The notes: a model not told the origin generated them from the letters alone. A DNA stretch of 8,248 nt from Bacillota bacterium (GCA_023413135.1 JAEZQK010000132.1:1-8248), one strand, 5' to 3'; positions 1-6,242 are shown, counted from the stretch's first letter. Numbers and translations: made by a program.

Positions 1-39
1 CTCCCTCGGCTCCTGCCTGACCTCATCCCCCTCATTTCC

Positions 40-57
40 GGCTGCTTCTCAGCAGCC
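40..57 (+). terminator. Small GC-rich hairpin, possible weak terminator
   Basis: GGCTGCT (40-46) pairs perfectly with AGCAGCC (51-57) around a TCTC loop. On the plus strand a T-rich but interrupted run follows (TGCTTTGCTGTTCC), so this is at best a weak intrinsic terminator for a gene entering from the left. On the minus strand there is no T-tract. Confidence 0.25.
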
Positions 58-107
58 TGCTTTGCTGTTCCTTCCTTTTCCGCGCTTATTCAATTGGCTG
101 TTTCAAA

Positions 108-131
108 CTTGCGCTCCTCAGGATGACAGTG
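108..131. repeat. Possible copy of a dispersed intergenic repeat motif
   Basis: On the minus strand the bases read CACTGTCATCCTGAGGAGCG and continue into CAAG. From memory, this resembles the TGTCATYCTGAG-type intergenic motif that recurs at high copy in many unrelated bacterial genomes. Only one copy is seen in this window, so its repeat nature is inferred from resemblance and not shown here. Confidence 0.3.
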
Positions 132-217
132 GGCAGAGATTGTGTGCATTTTGTGGGCTGGTGCTCATCAATGCATTTATGATTTGAAATGGCATGATAT
201 TGCTGATACAAATGTAA

Positions 218-243
218 AAGCCGGAAAGCATGCTTTCCGGCTT
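218..243 (-). terminator. Rho-independent terminator of rny (possibly bidirectional)
   Basis: A perfect 26-bp palindrome is centred between 230 and 231, with arms AAGCCGGAAAGCA and TGCTTTCCGGCTT. It starts 15 bp after the rny stop codon. On the minus strand the GC-rich stem runs into TTTTACATTT, the classic intrinsic terminator layout. On the plus strand it is followed by CTTGTTTGG, so it could also stop a convergent transcript. Confidence 0.88.
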
Positions 244-258
244 GTTTGGTCCTATGTA

Positions 259-1800
259 TTACTTGGCAAACTCCGTGCTCCTGGTTTCCCGGATCACGTT
301 TACCCGGATCTGGCCCGGATATTCCAGCTCTTTTTCGATGCGCTTTGCGATTTCCTTGGCCAGCACCTTGGTGCCTTCGTCGGTGACATCGTCAGGCTTA
401 ACCATGATGCGCACCTCGCGGCCGGACTGAATGGCAAAGCACTTTTCCACGCCGGTAAAGGAGTTGGCGATTTCCTCCAGCTTCTCCAGGCGCTTGATAT
501 AGTTTTCCAGGGATTCGCGGCGGGCGCCGGGCCGTGCAGCGGAAATGGCATCCGCGGCCTGTACCAGCACAGCTTCTATGGTTTGAGGCTCCACGTCGTT
601 ATGGTGGGCCAGGATGGCGTGAATGACATCGGCGCTTTCCCGGTATTTGCGGGCTAGCTCGCCGCCCAGGGATACGTGGGTGCCTTCCTGCTCGTGGTCA
701 ACGGCTTTGCCGATGTCGTGCAATAAGCCTGCACGCTTGGCGAGCGTTACATCCGCGCCGAGCTCCGCGGCCATAAGACCTGCCAGGTGGGATACCTCGA
801 TGGAGTGCTTCAAAACGTTCTGACCGTAGCTGGTACGGTACTTTAACCGGCCCATCAGCTTTATCAGTTCATGGTGCATGCCGTGCTGGTTGGTTTCAAA
901 CACTGCCTGCTCCCCGGCTTCCCGAATCTGATTGTCGACTTCCTTGCGGGCCTTATCTACCATTTCTTCAATGCGGGCGGGGTGGATGCGGCCGTCCATG
1001 ATCAGCTTTTCCACGGCGATCCTTGCAACCTCCCGGCGCACGGGATCAAAAGCGGATACGATCACGGCTTCCGGCGTGTCGTCGATGATCAGGTCAACAC
1101 CTGTGGCAGTTTCCAGAGCACGGATGTTGCGGCCCTCGCGGCCAATGATACGGCCCTTCATATCGTCGTTGGGCAGGGTGATAACCGATACGGTGCTTTC
1201 GGCCACGTGGTCAGCGGCACACTTTTGAATGGCCAGCGCAATAATATTGCGGGCCTTTTTCTCGCCTTCTTCCTTGGCGCGGCTTTCAATATCCCGCACC
1301 ATGGCTGCGGCGTCATGGAAAGCTTCCTTCTGGATGCGGTCGGTGAGTACCTGCCTGGCTTCATCCTGTGTCATGCCGGCAATTCGCTCCAGTTCGGTAA
1401 ACTGGCGGTTGTGATACTCCTCGGCATCTTCCTGCAATTTTTGGATTTGCGTCTGTTTTTTGTTCAAGCCCTCTTCCCGGGCCTCCAGGTTATCCAGCTT
1501 CTTGTCCAGCGTTTCTTCCCGCTGGATCACGCGCCTTTCGGAACGCTGCAATTCCGAGCGCCGGTCCCGGATCTCCTTGTCCAGTTCGGTTTTCAGCTTG
1601 AGTACTTCTTCTTTGGCTTCAAGAACGGTTTCCTTTTTCTTATCATCCGCCTTGCGCATGGCGTCATCCAGCAAATTTTTGGCGTATTCTTCAGCCCGCC
1701 CGATTTTCTTTTCGGCGGCGTTCTTGCGGTAGACATAGCCGGTTCCCAGGCCGACGGCCGCGGAAATGAGTGCGGCCAGAACGATCCATACCCAGTCCAT
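259..1800 (-). CDS. rny: Ribonuclease Y
   Basis: Membrane-anchored endoribonuclease that starts mRNA decay in Firmicutes by internal cleavage of 5'-monophosphorylated RNA. The 513-residue product has the full family layout and usual length (about 520). There is one N-terminal membrane segment (about 4-24), a long charged coiled coil (about 28-190), a KH RNA-binding domain with the GRIIGREGRNIRALE loop (216-230), and an HD hydrolase domain whose metal-binding His-Asp pair is H361-D362 in LLHDIGKAVDHE. A conserved C-terminal region ends at FAK. The ATG at 1800 is chosen because AGGAGGAG lies 6 bp upstream. An in-frame TTG at 1845 would add 15 residues but has no such site. In many relatives rny directly follows recA; here it is separated from recA by an opposite-strand gene and about 700 bp of non-coding DNA, so it probably has its own promoter. 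Identity is very sure. Confidence 0.97.
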   Translation of the reverse strand: MDWVWIVLAALISAAVGLGTGYVYRKNAAEKKIGRAEEYAKNLLDDAMRKADDKKKETVLEAKEEVLKLKTELDKEIRDRRSELQRSERRVIQREETLDKKLDNLEAREEGLNKKQTQIQKLQEDAEEYHNRQFTELERIAGMTQDEARQVLTDRIQKEAFHDAAAMVRDIESRAKEEGEKKARNIIALAIQKCAADHVAESTVSVITLPNDDMKGRIIGREGRNIRALETATGVDLIIDDTPEAVIVSAFDPVRREVARIAVEKLIMDGRIHPARIEEMVDKARKEVDNQIREAGEQAVFETNQHGMHHELIKLMGRLKYRTSYGQNVLKHSIEVSHLAGLMAAELGADVTLAKRAGLLHDIGKAVDHEQEGTHVSLGGELARKYRESADVIHAILAHHNDVEPQTIEAVLVQAADAISAARPGARRESLENYIKRLEKLEEIANSFTGVEKCFAIQSGREVRIMVKPDDVTDEGTKVLAKEIAKRIEKELEYPGQIRVNVIRETRSTEFAK

Positions 1801-1806
1801 TGCGAT

Positions 1807-1813
1807 CTCCTCC
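1807..1813 (-). promoter_or_regulatory. Ribosome binding site fixing the rny start
   Basis: On the minus strand GGAGGAG sits 6 bases before the ATG at 1800. This is a near-perfect Shine-Dalgarno sequence, and it rules out the longer TTG-initiated form beginning at 1845, inside whose reading frame it would lie. Confidence 0.85.
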
Positions 1814-1865
1814 TTTTTCCAATTTTCTTCTATACGTGAGTCCAAGGTCAGTTGGGAACGACGAA

Positions 1866-1903
1866 AGCCGTACAGGAAATTCCTGCACGGCCGGCTGTTT
1901 TTT
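1866..1903. terminator. Terminator-like hairpin in the rny leader
   Basis: GCCGT-a-CAGG (1867-1876) pairs with CCTG-c-ACGGC (1882-1891), with one A/C mismatch and an AAATT loop. AGCCG (1866-1870) can alternatively pair with CGGCT (1892-1896). On the plus strand a run of six T follows (1898-1903), giving a good intrinsic terminator. On the minus strand the hairpin is followed by TTTCGTCGTT, a weaker tract. It lies 67 bp upstream of the rny start, so it may insulate rny from upstream transcription or attenuate it. Nothing obvious on the plus strand needs a terminator here. Confidence 0.55.
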
Positions 1904-1974
1904 CGCGCACCATGGGTTCATCTGTTTGCTGGTCGATTCGTACACCTGCATGCGCCGGGAGAAACCCACCCGAC

Positions 1975-2003
1975 ACAATATCCACATAAACGGGAATGCA
2001 CAA
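1975..2003 (-). promoter_or_regulatory. Candidate sigma-A promoter for rny
   Basis: On the minus strand TTGTGC (1998-2003) and TATTGT (1975-1980) are separated by exactly 17 bp. The match is only 3/6 and 4/6 to the consensus. If used, transcription would begin near 1968 and give a leader of about 170 bases containing the hairpin at 1866-1896. No better minus-strand match was found between there and the rny start. Confidence 0.3.
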
Positions 2004-2068
2004 GCATCCACCATTTTGCTGCTATGCCGATATCAAGCGGATGATGTGCCACACCCGTATTTTGGGAA

Positions 2069-2107
2069 AATCAGGCATGGGATATGTGTGTATCCCGGTC
2101 CCTGATT
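2069..2107. repeat. Interrupted inverted repeat
   Basis: AATCAGG (2069-2075) pairs with CCTGATT (2101-2107), and inside it GGGATA (2079-2084) pairs with TATCCC (2091-2096) around a TGTGTG loop. A small asymmetric internal loop separates the two helices. On the minus strand the element runs into TTTTCCC, so a weak terminator or a structured RNA segment is possible. No function is assigned. Confidence 0.4.
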
Positions 2108-2179
2108 CCGCCATCCGCCTGCTCTTCCATACAAACCGCACCGGAGCCAAATTGCCCCGCAACGGAGAAGAAAAGGAAT

Positions 2180-2236
2180 GGTTGCTTTATTACGAAAAAC
2201 AGCGCAGGCGCTTCTTTGCCAAGGCTTGAAGCAACC
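2180..2236. repeat. Inverted repeat GGTTGCTT / AAGCAACC
   Basis: GGTTGCTT (2180-2187) is the exact reverse complement of AAGCAACC (2229-2236). The arms are 41 bp apart, and the interval contains a small AGCG/CGCT hairpin around 2201. This could be the closing stem of a structured RNA or the arms of a small remnant element; no direct repeats flank it that I can see. Confidence 0.35.
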
Positions 2237-2367
2237 TTTCAGCCGATCATAATCATTGTAACGGCCAGCACTACATCTGTCAAGAAAAATTGTTCCAATG
2301 CCGAAAATCCATTGCCCGGGTAAGGGCAGTTTGCATAAAGATGAAAAGAAAGTGTGGAAAATCTTCC

Positions 2368-2388
2368 CCTTTTCAGATCTGGAAAAGG
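2368..2388. repeat. Hairpin CCTTTTC / GAAAAGG
   Basis: CCTTTTC (2368-2374) pairs with GAAAAGG (2382-2388) around a 7-base loop, and an outer TGGAAA (2355-2360) can pair with TTTCCA (2398-2403). It overlaps the candidate SH3-gene promoter, so it could equally be an operator-like dyad as an RNA hairpin. Confidence 0.35.
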
Positions 2389-2399
2389 AATTCTATATT
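2370..2399 (+). promoter_or_regulatory. Candidate promoter for the SH3-domain gene
   Basis: TTTTCA (2370-2375, 4/6 match to the -35 consensus) and TATATT (2394-2399, 5/6 match to the -10 consensus) lie 18 bp apart in an AT-rich stretch. Transcription would start near 2406, giving a leader of about 105 bases that includes the hairpin at 2441-2471. This is a plausible but unproven match. Confidence 0.35.
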
Positions 2400-2440
2400 T
2401 CCAAAAGCGGCAGGATTTTGTAAGCGCGAAACGTTAAATA

Positions 2441-2471
2441 GTTGTATCCGGATGTAGGCCGGATAAACAAC
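2441..2471 (+). repeat. Leader hairpin upstream of the SH3 gene
   Basis: GTTGTATCCGG (2441-2451) pairs with CCGGATA-aa-CAAC (2459-2471), a helix of 11 pairs with a two-base bulge and an ATGTAGG loop. It ends 27 bp before the ribosome binding site. There is no T-tract, so it is not a terminator. It may be a leader stability or regulatory element, or an operator dyad. Confidence 0.45.
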
Positions 2472-2511
2472 GGCAAATGAACGAATGGTTTAATGTTAAG
2501 GAGGAATTCGC

Positions 2512-3204
2512 ATGAGGAGGAAGGAATGGCTTGCGGCGGCCCTGGTGGTTATGATGATGTTGTCGGTTGCCTTGCCTGCATGGGCGGAGCAGCCGGTGGT
2601 GGAGACAGGCGAGGTAATCAGCCAAAACGTTACCTTGCGAACTGATCATACCACCGGCTCCAAATCGATCAGAAGTCTGCACAACGGTGAGACGTTCGAG
2701 ATTCTGGACCGGTGGGAAGAATGGCTGTATATCGCCTATTTTGACACGAAAACCGCGCAGACCATCAACGGCTGGCTGCTCAACTACTATGTGGTTGAAA
2801 ATCCCATGCATATCACGCTGCGCAACAGCAATACAGCGGCATATGCTTATCCGGCTTCCGGCAGCAAAAGGGTAGGTTCCCTTACAAAATATACGCGGCT
2901 CACGGTGATCGCGCAATTGGATAGGTATTGGGTAGTAAGCCTGCGGGAAGCCGCGGCCGCTATCTCCAAGTCCTCCAAGGTGTGGCTGGATGAGGAGTTG
3001 GAAAACTGGATATCCATGGCGCCTACCATGGGAACGGTGGCAAATAGGACTACCACCCGTACCGGCCCCGGTACCAACTGGAGCTCGGTTGATACTTTGG
3101 CCGTAGGTGCGGTAGTGGAAATATTGGGCACGGAAGGCGAATGGTATGTGATCCGCTATCATGACGCCGTTGCCTATGCCAAGATGGCGGATGTAACCTA
3201 CTGA
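2512..3204 (+). CDS. Exported protein with three SH3-like repeats
   Basis: A 230-residue secreted protein of unknown specific role. The N-terminus is a typical signal peptide: basic MRRK, a hydrophobic core to about residue 20, and an AWA cleavage site before E26. The rest appears to be three bacterial SH3-like segments and nothing else. Segment 1 is about 34-95 (VTLRTDHTTGSKSIRSL, then NGWLLNYYV), segment 2 about 100-160 (more divergent), and segment 3 about 173-230 (TTTRTGPGTNWSSVDTL, then EWYVIRY). Such domains usually bind cell-wall peptides or glycans; no peptidase, amidase or other catalytic domain is seen. The ATG is fixed by AAGGAGG 7 bp upstream. The gene is convergent with recA and divergent from rny, and so probably monocistronic. 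A wall-binding or envelope-sensing role is inference. Confidence 0.85.
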   Translation: MRRKEWLAAALVVMMMLSVALPAWAEQPVVETGEVISQNVTLRTDHTTGSKSIRSLHNGETFEILDRWEEWLYIAYFDTKTAQTINGWLLNYYVVENPMHITLRNSNTAAYAYPASGSKRVGSLTKYTRLTVIAQLDRYWVVSLREAAAAISKSSKVWLDEELENWISMAPTMGTVANRTTTRTGPGTNWSSVDTLAVGAVVEILGTEGEWYVIRYHDAVAYAKMADVTY

Positions 3205-3213
3205 CGATTATAA

Positions 3214-3236
3214 ACGAGGGGCTTCGGCCCCTTCGT
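3214..3236. terminator. UUCG-loop hairpin after the SH3 gene
   Basis: GGGGC (3218-3222) and GCCCC (3227-3231) enclose a stable TTCG tetraloop. The helix is lengthened by ACGA (3214-3217) with TCGT (3233-3236) across a one-base bulge. It begins 10 bases after the SH3 stop. No T-run follows on the plus strand. On the minus strand it runs into CGTTTATAATC, so it may be a back-up terminator for recA or an mRNA 3' stabiliser. Confidence 0.5.
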
Positions 3237-3260
3237 CGCTCCCTGGATAATGGAAATGCG

Positions 3261-3297
3261 ATGGCGGCAGTCATGATAACTGCCGCCATTTCGTTTG
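3261..3297. terminator. Bidirectional terminator between SH3 gene and recA
   Basis: ATGGCGGCAGT (3261-3271) pairs perfectly with ACTGCCGCCAT (3279-3289) around a 7-base loop. On the plus strand TTCGTTTG follows; on the minus strand CGCATTTCCATT follows. Lying between two convergent stop codons (3204 and 3313), it is well placed to end both transcripts. Confidence 0.72.
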
Positions 3298-3312
3298 CTG
3301 GAATGGTAATGC

Positions 3313-4419
3313 TCATTCTTCGTCCAAAAGGGCAGGATCATCCTCGTCGTTCTCTGCCTGCGGCAGGACGGCGGATGTAGCGTTGAGTATTTCCTGGCGG
3401 ATCAGGGTTTCGATCTCCCTGGCTATTTCCGGGTTTTCCTTCAGGTACTGCTTGGCGCTTTCCCGGCCCTGGCCAATGCGCTGGTCATTGTAGCTGAACC
3501 AGGCGCCGCTCTTGTGGATGATGTCACGGGCTACGGCCATATCCAGCAAAGAGCCTTCCCTGCTGATGCCCTGGCCGAAGATGATATCGAATTCGCAGAC
3601 GCGGAAGGGCGGAGCCACCTTGTTTTTGACGACCTTCACCTTGGTGCGGTTGCCGATGACATCGGCGCCCGTCTTCAATTGCTCGCCTTTGCGCACGTCC
3701 AGCCGGACGCTGGCGTAGAACTTCAGCGCCCTGCCGCCCGGCGTTGTTTCCGGGTTGCCGTACATGACGCCGACCTTTTCGCGAAGCTGGTTGATGAAAA
3801 TGGTGATGGCATTGGTCTTGGAGATCACGCCTGCCAGCTTGCGCAGCGCCTGGCTCATGAGCCGGGCCTGCAATCCCACAAAGCTGTCGCCCATTTCGCC
3901 GTCGATTTCGGCCTTGGGTACCAGCGCCGCCACAGAGTCGATGACCACCACGTCGATGGCTCCAGAGCGCACCAGCGCCTCGGCGATCTCCAACGCCTGC
4001 TCGCCGGTATCCGGCTGGGAAATATACAGTTCATCGATGTTCACGCCCAGCTTTTTGGCGTAGGCGGGGTCCAGAGCATGCTCCGCGTCCACAAAAGCGG
4101 CGATGCCTCCCTGCCGCTGCGCCTCCGCCACCACGTGCAATGCGACGGTGGTTTTGCCCGAGGATTCCGGTCCGAAGATTTCCACCACGCGGCCACGGGG
4201 CAGGCCGCCCACGCCCAGCGCCAGGTCCAGATCCAGGCAGCCGGTGGGGATAACGGCAATGCCGCTTGAGCGGGCGGAATCGCCCAGCTTCATCACGGCA
4301 CCTTTGCCAAACTGCTTGTCCAGCGCGCTCAGCGCAGATTCCAGGGCCCGAAGCTTTTCCTCCTGCGCTGCGGATTCGGGCATCCTTTCCTTCTTTTCCA
4401 ACGTTTCCTTCTTTGCCAT
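3313..4419 (-). CDS. recA: Recombinase RecA
   Basis: ATP-dependent strand-exchange protein that forms filaments on single-stranded DNA for recombinational repair and acts as co-protease for LexA. The 368-residue product shows the Walker A motif GPESSGKT (83-90), the Walker B strand VVVIDSVAAL (157-166), the loop 2 segment GNPETTPGG (221-229), and an acidic C-terminal tail (ENDEDDPALLDEE). The N-terminus is longer than usual by roughly a dozen charged residues before the conserved ALDKQFGKG. The ATG at 4419 is chosen because AAAGGCGGG lies upstream; an internal Met at residue 13 has less support. The gene follows cinA by 18 bp and probably shares the rimO transcript. No GAAC-N4-GTTC type LexA box was seen just upstream of recA or at the rimO promoter, so SOS control is not evident. 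recX is not adjacent. Identity is certain. Confidence 0.98.
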   Translation of the reverse strand: MAKKETLEKKERMPESAAQEEKLRALESALSALDKQFGKGAVMKLGDSARSSGIAVIPTGCLDLDLALGVGGLPRGRVVEIFGPESSGKTTVALHVVAEAQRQGGIAAFVDAEHALDPAYAKKLGVNIDELYISQPDTGEQALEIAEALVRSGAIDVVVIDSVAALVPKAEIDGEMGDSFVGLQARLMSQALRKLAGVISKTNAITIFINQLREKVGVMYGNPETTPGGRALKFYASVRLDVRKGEQLKTGADVIGNRTKVKVVKNKVAPPFRVCEFDIIFGQGISREGSLLDMAVARDIIHKSGAWFSYNDQRIGQGRESAKQYLKENPEIAREIETLIRQEILNATSAVLPQAENDEDDPALLDEE

Positions 4420-4437
4420 GGTGCGATCCCGCCTTTC

Positions 4438-5700
4438 TTATGAATGCCTGATATTTTGTGAATTTCCCGCGGCAAGGCGCAGGGCATTAAGCGCGTGCAG
4501 GGTGGATATGGTGCGTATGCGGTAGCGGCTGCCTGCCAGACGAAGTTTTGTGACTGTGACGCCTTCCTTTGTTGCCAGGCCGATGAATACGGTGCCCACG
4601 GGCGAAGCCTCCGTGCCGCCGTCCGGCCCGGCAAAACCTGTGGCTGATACAGAAAGGTCGCTGCCGGCGATATGGCGGGCATTTTCCGCCATAGCCCTGG
4701 CGCATTCTTCGCTGACCGCGCCAAAAGTCTTCAAAACTTCCTCCGGCACGTTCAAGAGGCCCATTTTTGTCTGCTCCGTATAGGTGACAAAACCGCCCAG
4801 AAGCACGTTTGACGCGCCGGGGATATTCGTCAGCGCCTCACAGATCATGCCGCCGGTGAGGCTTTCGGCCACGGCGATGGTGAGGCCTTTCTCCTGAAGC
4901 GCCGCCATGGCGGAAGCAGCCAGGGAGCCTTTGTTGTCGGGATCGACGGAGTATACCACATCACCCAGGCGGGCTTTGACCTGCTCCACCCTGGGCAGCA
5001 AAAGCGCCAAGGCATCCTCCCGCGTGGCCGCGGCGGCGGTGGCCCTAAGCTGCACCTCACCCAGGGAGCAATAGGGGGACAGGGTAGGGTTGCCCATTTC
5101 CTCCAGGTCGGAAAGCTTTGCGTCCACATCGCTTTCGCCCATGCCGAAGATGCGTATGTAGCGGCTTTCAAAGCACATATGGTTGTGGTTTTGAAGCCAT
5201 GGGGCGATATGCAGGTCGAACATGGGCTCCAGCTCGATGGGCGGGCCGGGCAGGTGGAAAATGACCTTACCATCGCCGGCGGGCACCATGGCCCCCGGAG
5301 CTGTGCCGTTGGGATTGAACAAAATGGTGGTATCGGGGGTGAACATGGCCTGGGAAAGATTGTTTTCCGCCATGGGCCGGCACATGAGCGCAAAGCGCGC
5401 CCGCACCATTTCCTCCGCTTCGGGACGGAGCATCAGGGGTTTTTCAAGCACCTTGGCGGCGGCCCGTTTGGTGATATCGTCCACCGTAGGGCCAAGGCCG
5501 CCGGAGGTAATGACAACATCCGCCCGATGAAGGGCTGTGCGGTAGGCGTTTTGCAGCCGCAGATCGTTGTCGCCCACGGTGGTCTGATGATAGCAGCTGA
5601 CGCCCAATTCGCTAAGGCGCCGGCTTAAAAACTGGGCATTGGTGTTTACGATTTGGCCCATCAGCAGCTCCGTGCCCACGCAAAGAATCTCGGCAATCAT
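4438..5700 (-). CDS. cinA: CinA: two-domain competence/damage-inducible protein (NMN amidohydrolase)
   Basis: Two-domain protein of NAD metabolism, 420 residues, close to the usual family length. The N-terminal MoCF-like domain (about 1-170) carries VGTELLMGQIVNTN (8-21) and TSGGLGPTVDDITKRA (65-80); in characterised members this part hydrolyses ADP-ribose. The C-terminal PncC domain (about 258-415) carries AESLTGG (278-284) and GFAGPDGGTEASPVGTVFIG (355-374), the signature of the enzyme that deamidates NMN to nicotinate mononucleotide. Both domains look intact. The ATG at 5700 overlaps the pgsA stop as ATGA, with GTGAGGAG 5 bp upstream inside pgsA, so translation is likely coupled. cinA next to recA is a common arrangement in Firmicutes and is historically linked to competence; whether this organism is transformable cannot be judged here. 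Confidence 0.95.
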   Translation of the reverse strand: MIAEILCVGTELLMGQIVNTNAQFLSRRLSELGVSCYHQTTVGDNDLRLQNAYRTALHRADVVITSGGLGPTVDDITKRAAAKVLEKPLMLRPEAEEMVRARFALMCRPMAENNLSQAMFTPDTTILFNPNGTAPGAMVPAGDGKVIFHLPGPPIELEPMFDLHIAPWLQNHNHMCFESRYIRIFGMGESDVDAKLSDLEEMGNPTLSPYCSLGEVQLRATAAAATREDALALLLPRVEQVKARLGDVVYSVDPDNKGSLAASAMAALQEKGLTIAVAESLTGGMICEALTNIPGASNVLLGGFVTYTEQTKMGLLNVPEEVLKTFGAVSEECARAMAENARHIAGSDLSVSATGFAGPDGGTEASPVGTVFIGLATKEGVTVTKLRLAGSRYRIRTISTLHALNALRLAAGNSQNIRHS

Positions 5701-6242
5701 TTTTGCTCCTCACCGGCCGACAGCACAGACCGGTTTTTGATAAAGTAATCAATCCCGGACCAAAGGGTGAAGGCCACCATCACATAGGCCAGGATTTCTT
5801 TCATGGGGAATATGCCAAAGGGCCAGTTGTGGATGATCGCCAGGGAGATGGCGGCCATCTGGGACACGGTTTTGATCTTGCCCAGCTTTCCCGCGGCGAT
5901 CACGCGGCCCTTTAAGGAGGCCACCATGCGCAGCCCATCCACCGCAAGCTCCCTGGCCAGCACGATGATCACCATCCAGGCGGAAATTTGGCCCTGGGCG
6001 GTGAGCAGGATCAAGACGCTCAGCACCAGCAGCTTATCCGCCACCGGGTCTATAAACTTGCCCAAATCGGTCACCAGATTCCTTGAGCGGGCGATGTGCC
6101 CATCCAGAAAATCAGTGAAGGAGGCAATGAGGAAAACAATGAGGGCCAGCGCGTCAAAAAGCGGCGTGCCGGCGTATTTTAGCCCCAGGCAGACAGGGAT
6201 CAGCACAATGCGCAAAAGGGACAGGCGATTGGGCAGGTTCAT
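5697..6242 (-). CDS. pgsA: CDP-diacylglycerol-glycerol-3-phosphate 3-phosphatidyltransferase
   Basis: Integral membrane enzyme that joins CDP-diacylglycerol and sn-glycerol 3-phosphate to give phosphatidylglycerol phosphate and CMP, the committed step to phosphatidylglycerol. The 181-residue product has the complete CDP-alcohol phosphotransferase signature D(x2)DG(x2)AR(x8)G(x3)D(x3)D at D44, D47-G48, A51-R52, G61, D65 and D69. Several hydrophobic segments are visible (about 11-23, 28-43, 70-100, 125-140, 148-165). The N-terminus NLPNRLSLLRI is typical of PgsA. The start overlaps the rimO stop as ATGA, with GGGAG about 7 bp upstream inside rimO; the end overlaps the cinA start in the same way. 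Related enzymes such as PssA and Cls share the motif, but length, N-terminus and position beside cinA-recA favour PgsA. Confidence 0.95.
   Translation of the reverse strand: MNLPNRLSLLRIVLIPVCLGLKYAGTPLFDALALIVFLIASFTDFLDGHIARSRNLVTDLGKFIDPVADKLLVLSVLILLTAQGQISAWMVIIVLARELAVDGLRMVASLKGRVIAAGKLGKIKTVSQMAAISLAIIHNWPFGIFPMKEILAYVMVAFTLWSGIDYFIKNRSVLSAGEEQK

Larger units (their letters stand above)
1..217. other. Left-edge region with no supported gene
   Basis: No gene can be supported here. Two plus-strand frames are open from the left edge (one to a TGA at 124-126, the other to a TGA at 185-187), but neither translation resembles a known C-terminus. The minus strand has only short frames with no start codon at a sensible distance from a ribosome binding site. 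A plus-strand gene running in from the left and ending convergently with rny cannot be excluded. The stretch also holds a small hairpin (40-57) and a possible dispersed-repeat motif (108-131). The usual downstream neighbours of rny in Firmicutes, such as ymdB or spoVS, are not visible. Confidence 0.5.
1801..2511. other. Long non-coding region between divergent rny and SH3 gene
   Basis: These 711 bases contain no recognisable gene. The longest candidate frame of its own (1996-2229, plus, 77 codons) has no ribosome binding site and no family resemblance. What can be seen is a series of inverted repeats: 1866-1896, 2069-2107, 2180-2236, 2368-2388 and 2441-2471. There is one weak promoter-like match toward rny and one toward the SH3 gene. 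Bases 2230-2440 are clearly more AT-rich than the flanking genes. The region could hold long leaders for both genes, a small RNA, or the remains of a decayed gene; the sequence alone does not decide. Confidence 0.6.

Noticed and set aside
871..1839. Long plus-strand open frame (322 codons) opposite rny
   Set aside because: It is antisense to the whole N-terminal half of rny, has no ribosome binding site and no family resemblance. Such frames arise from GC-rich codon usage in the true gene.
1801..1845. Longer rny start at TTG 1845
   Set aside because: It would place the strong AGGAGGAG site inside the coding region and put charged residues before the membrane anchor; the ATG at 1800 fits the family.
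1996..2229. 77-codon plus-strand open frame in the intergenic region
   Set aside because: It has no Shine-Dalgarno sequence, no plausible promoter at the right distance and no resemblance to a known family, and it runs through two inverted repeats. A decayed gene remains possible but is unsupported.
2445..2465. Enterobacterial REP element
   Set aside because: About 14 bases look alike (TGTAGGCCGGATAA), but the rest of the REP consensus is missing, only one copy is seen, and the gene content is Firmicute.
2434..3162. Minus-strand open frame (242 codons) opposite the SH3 gene
   Set aside because: The plus-strand frame has a signal peptide, a ribosome binding site and SH3-like repeats; the antisense frame has none of these and no recognisable domain.
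3514..4269. Plus-strand open frame (251 codons) opposite recA
   Set aside because: recA on the minus strand is unmistakable; the opposite frame is a codon-usage shadow.
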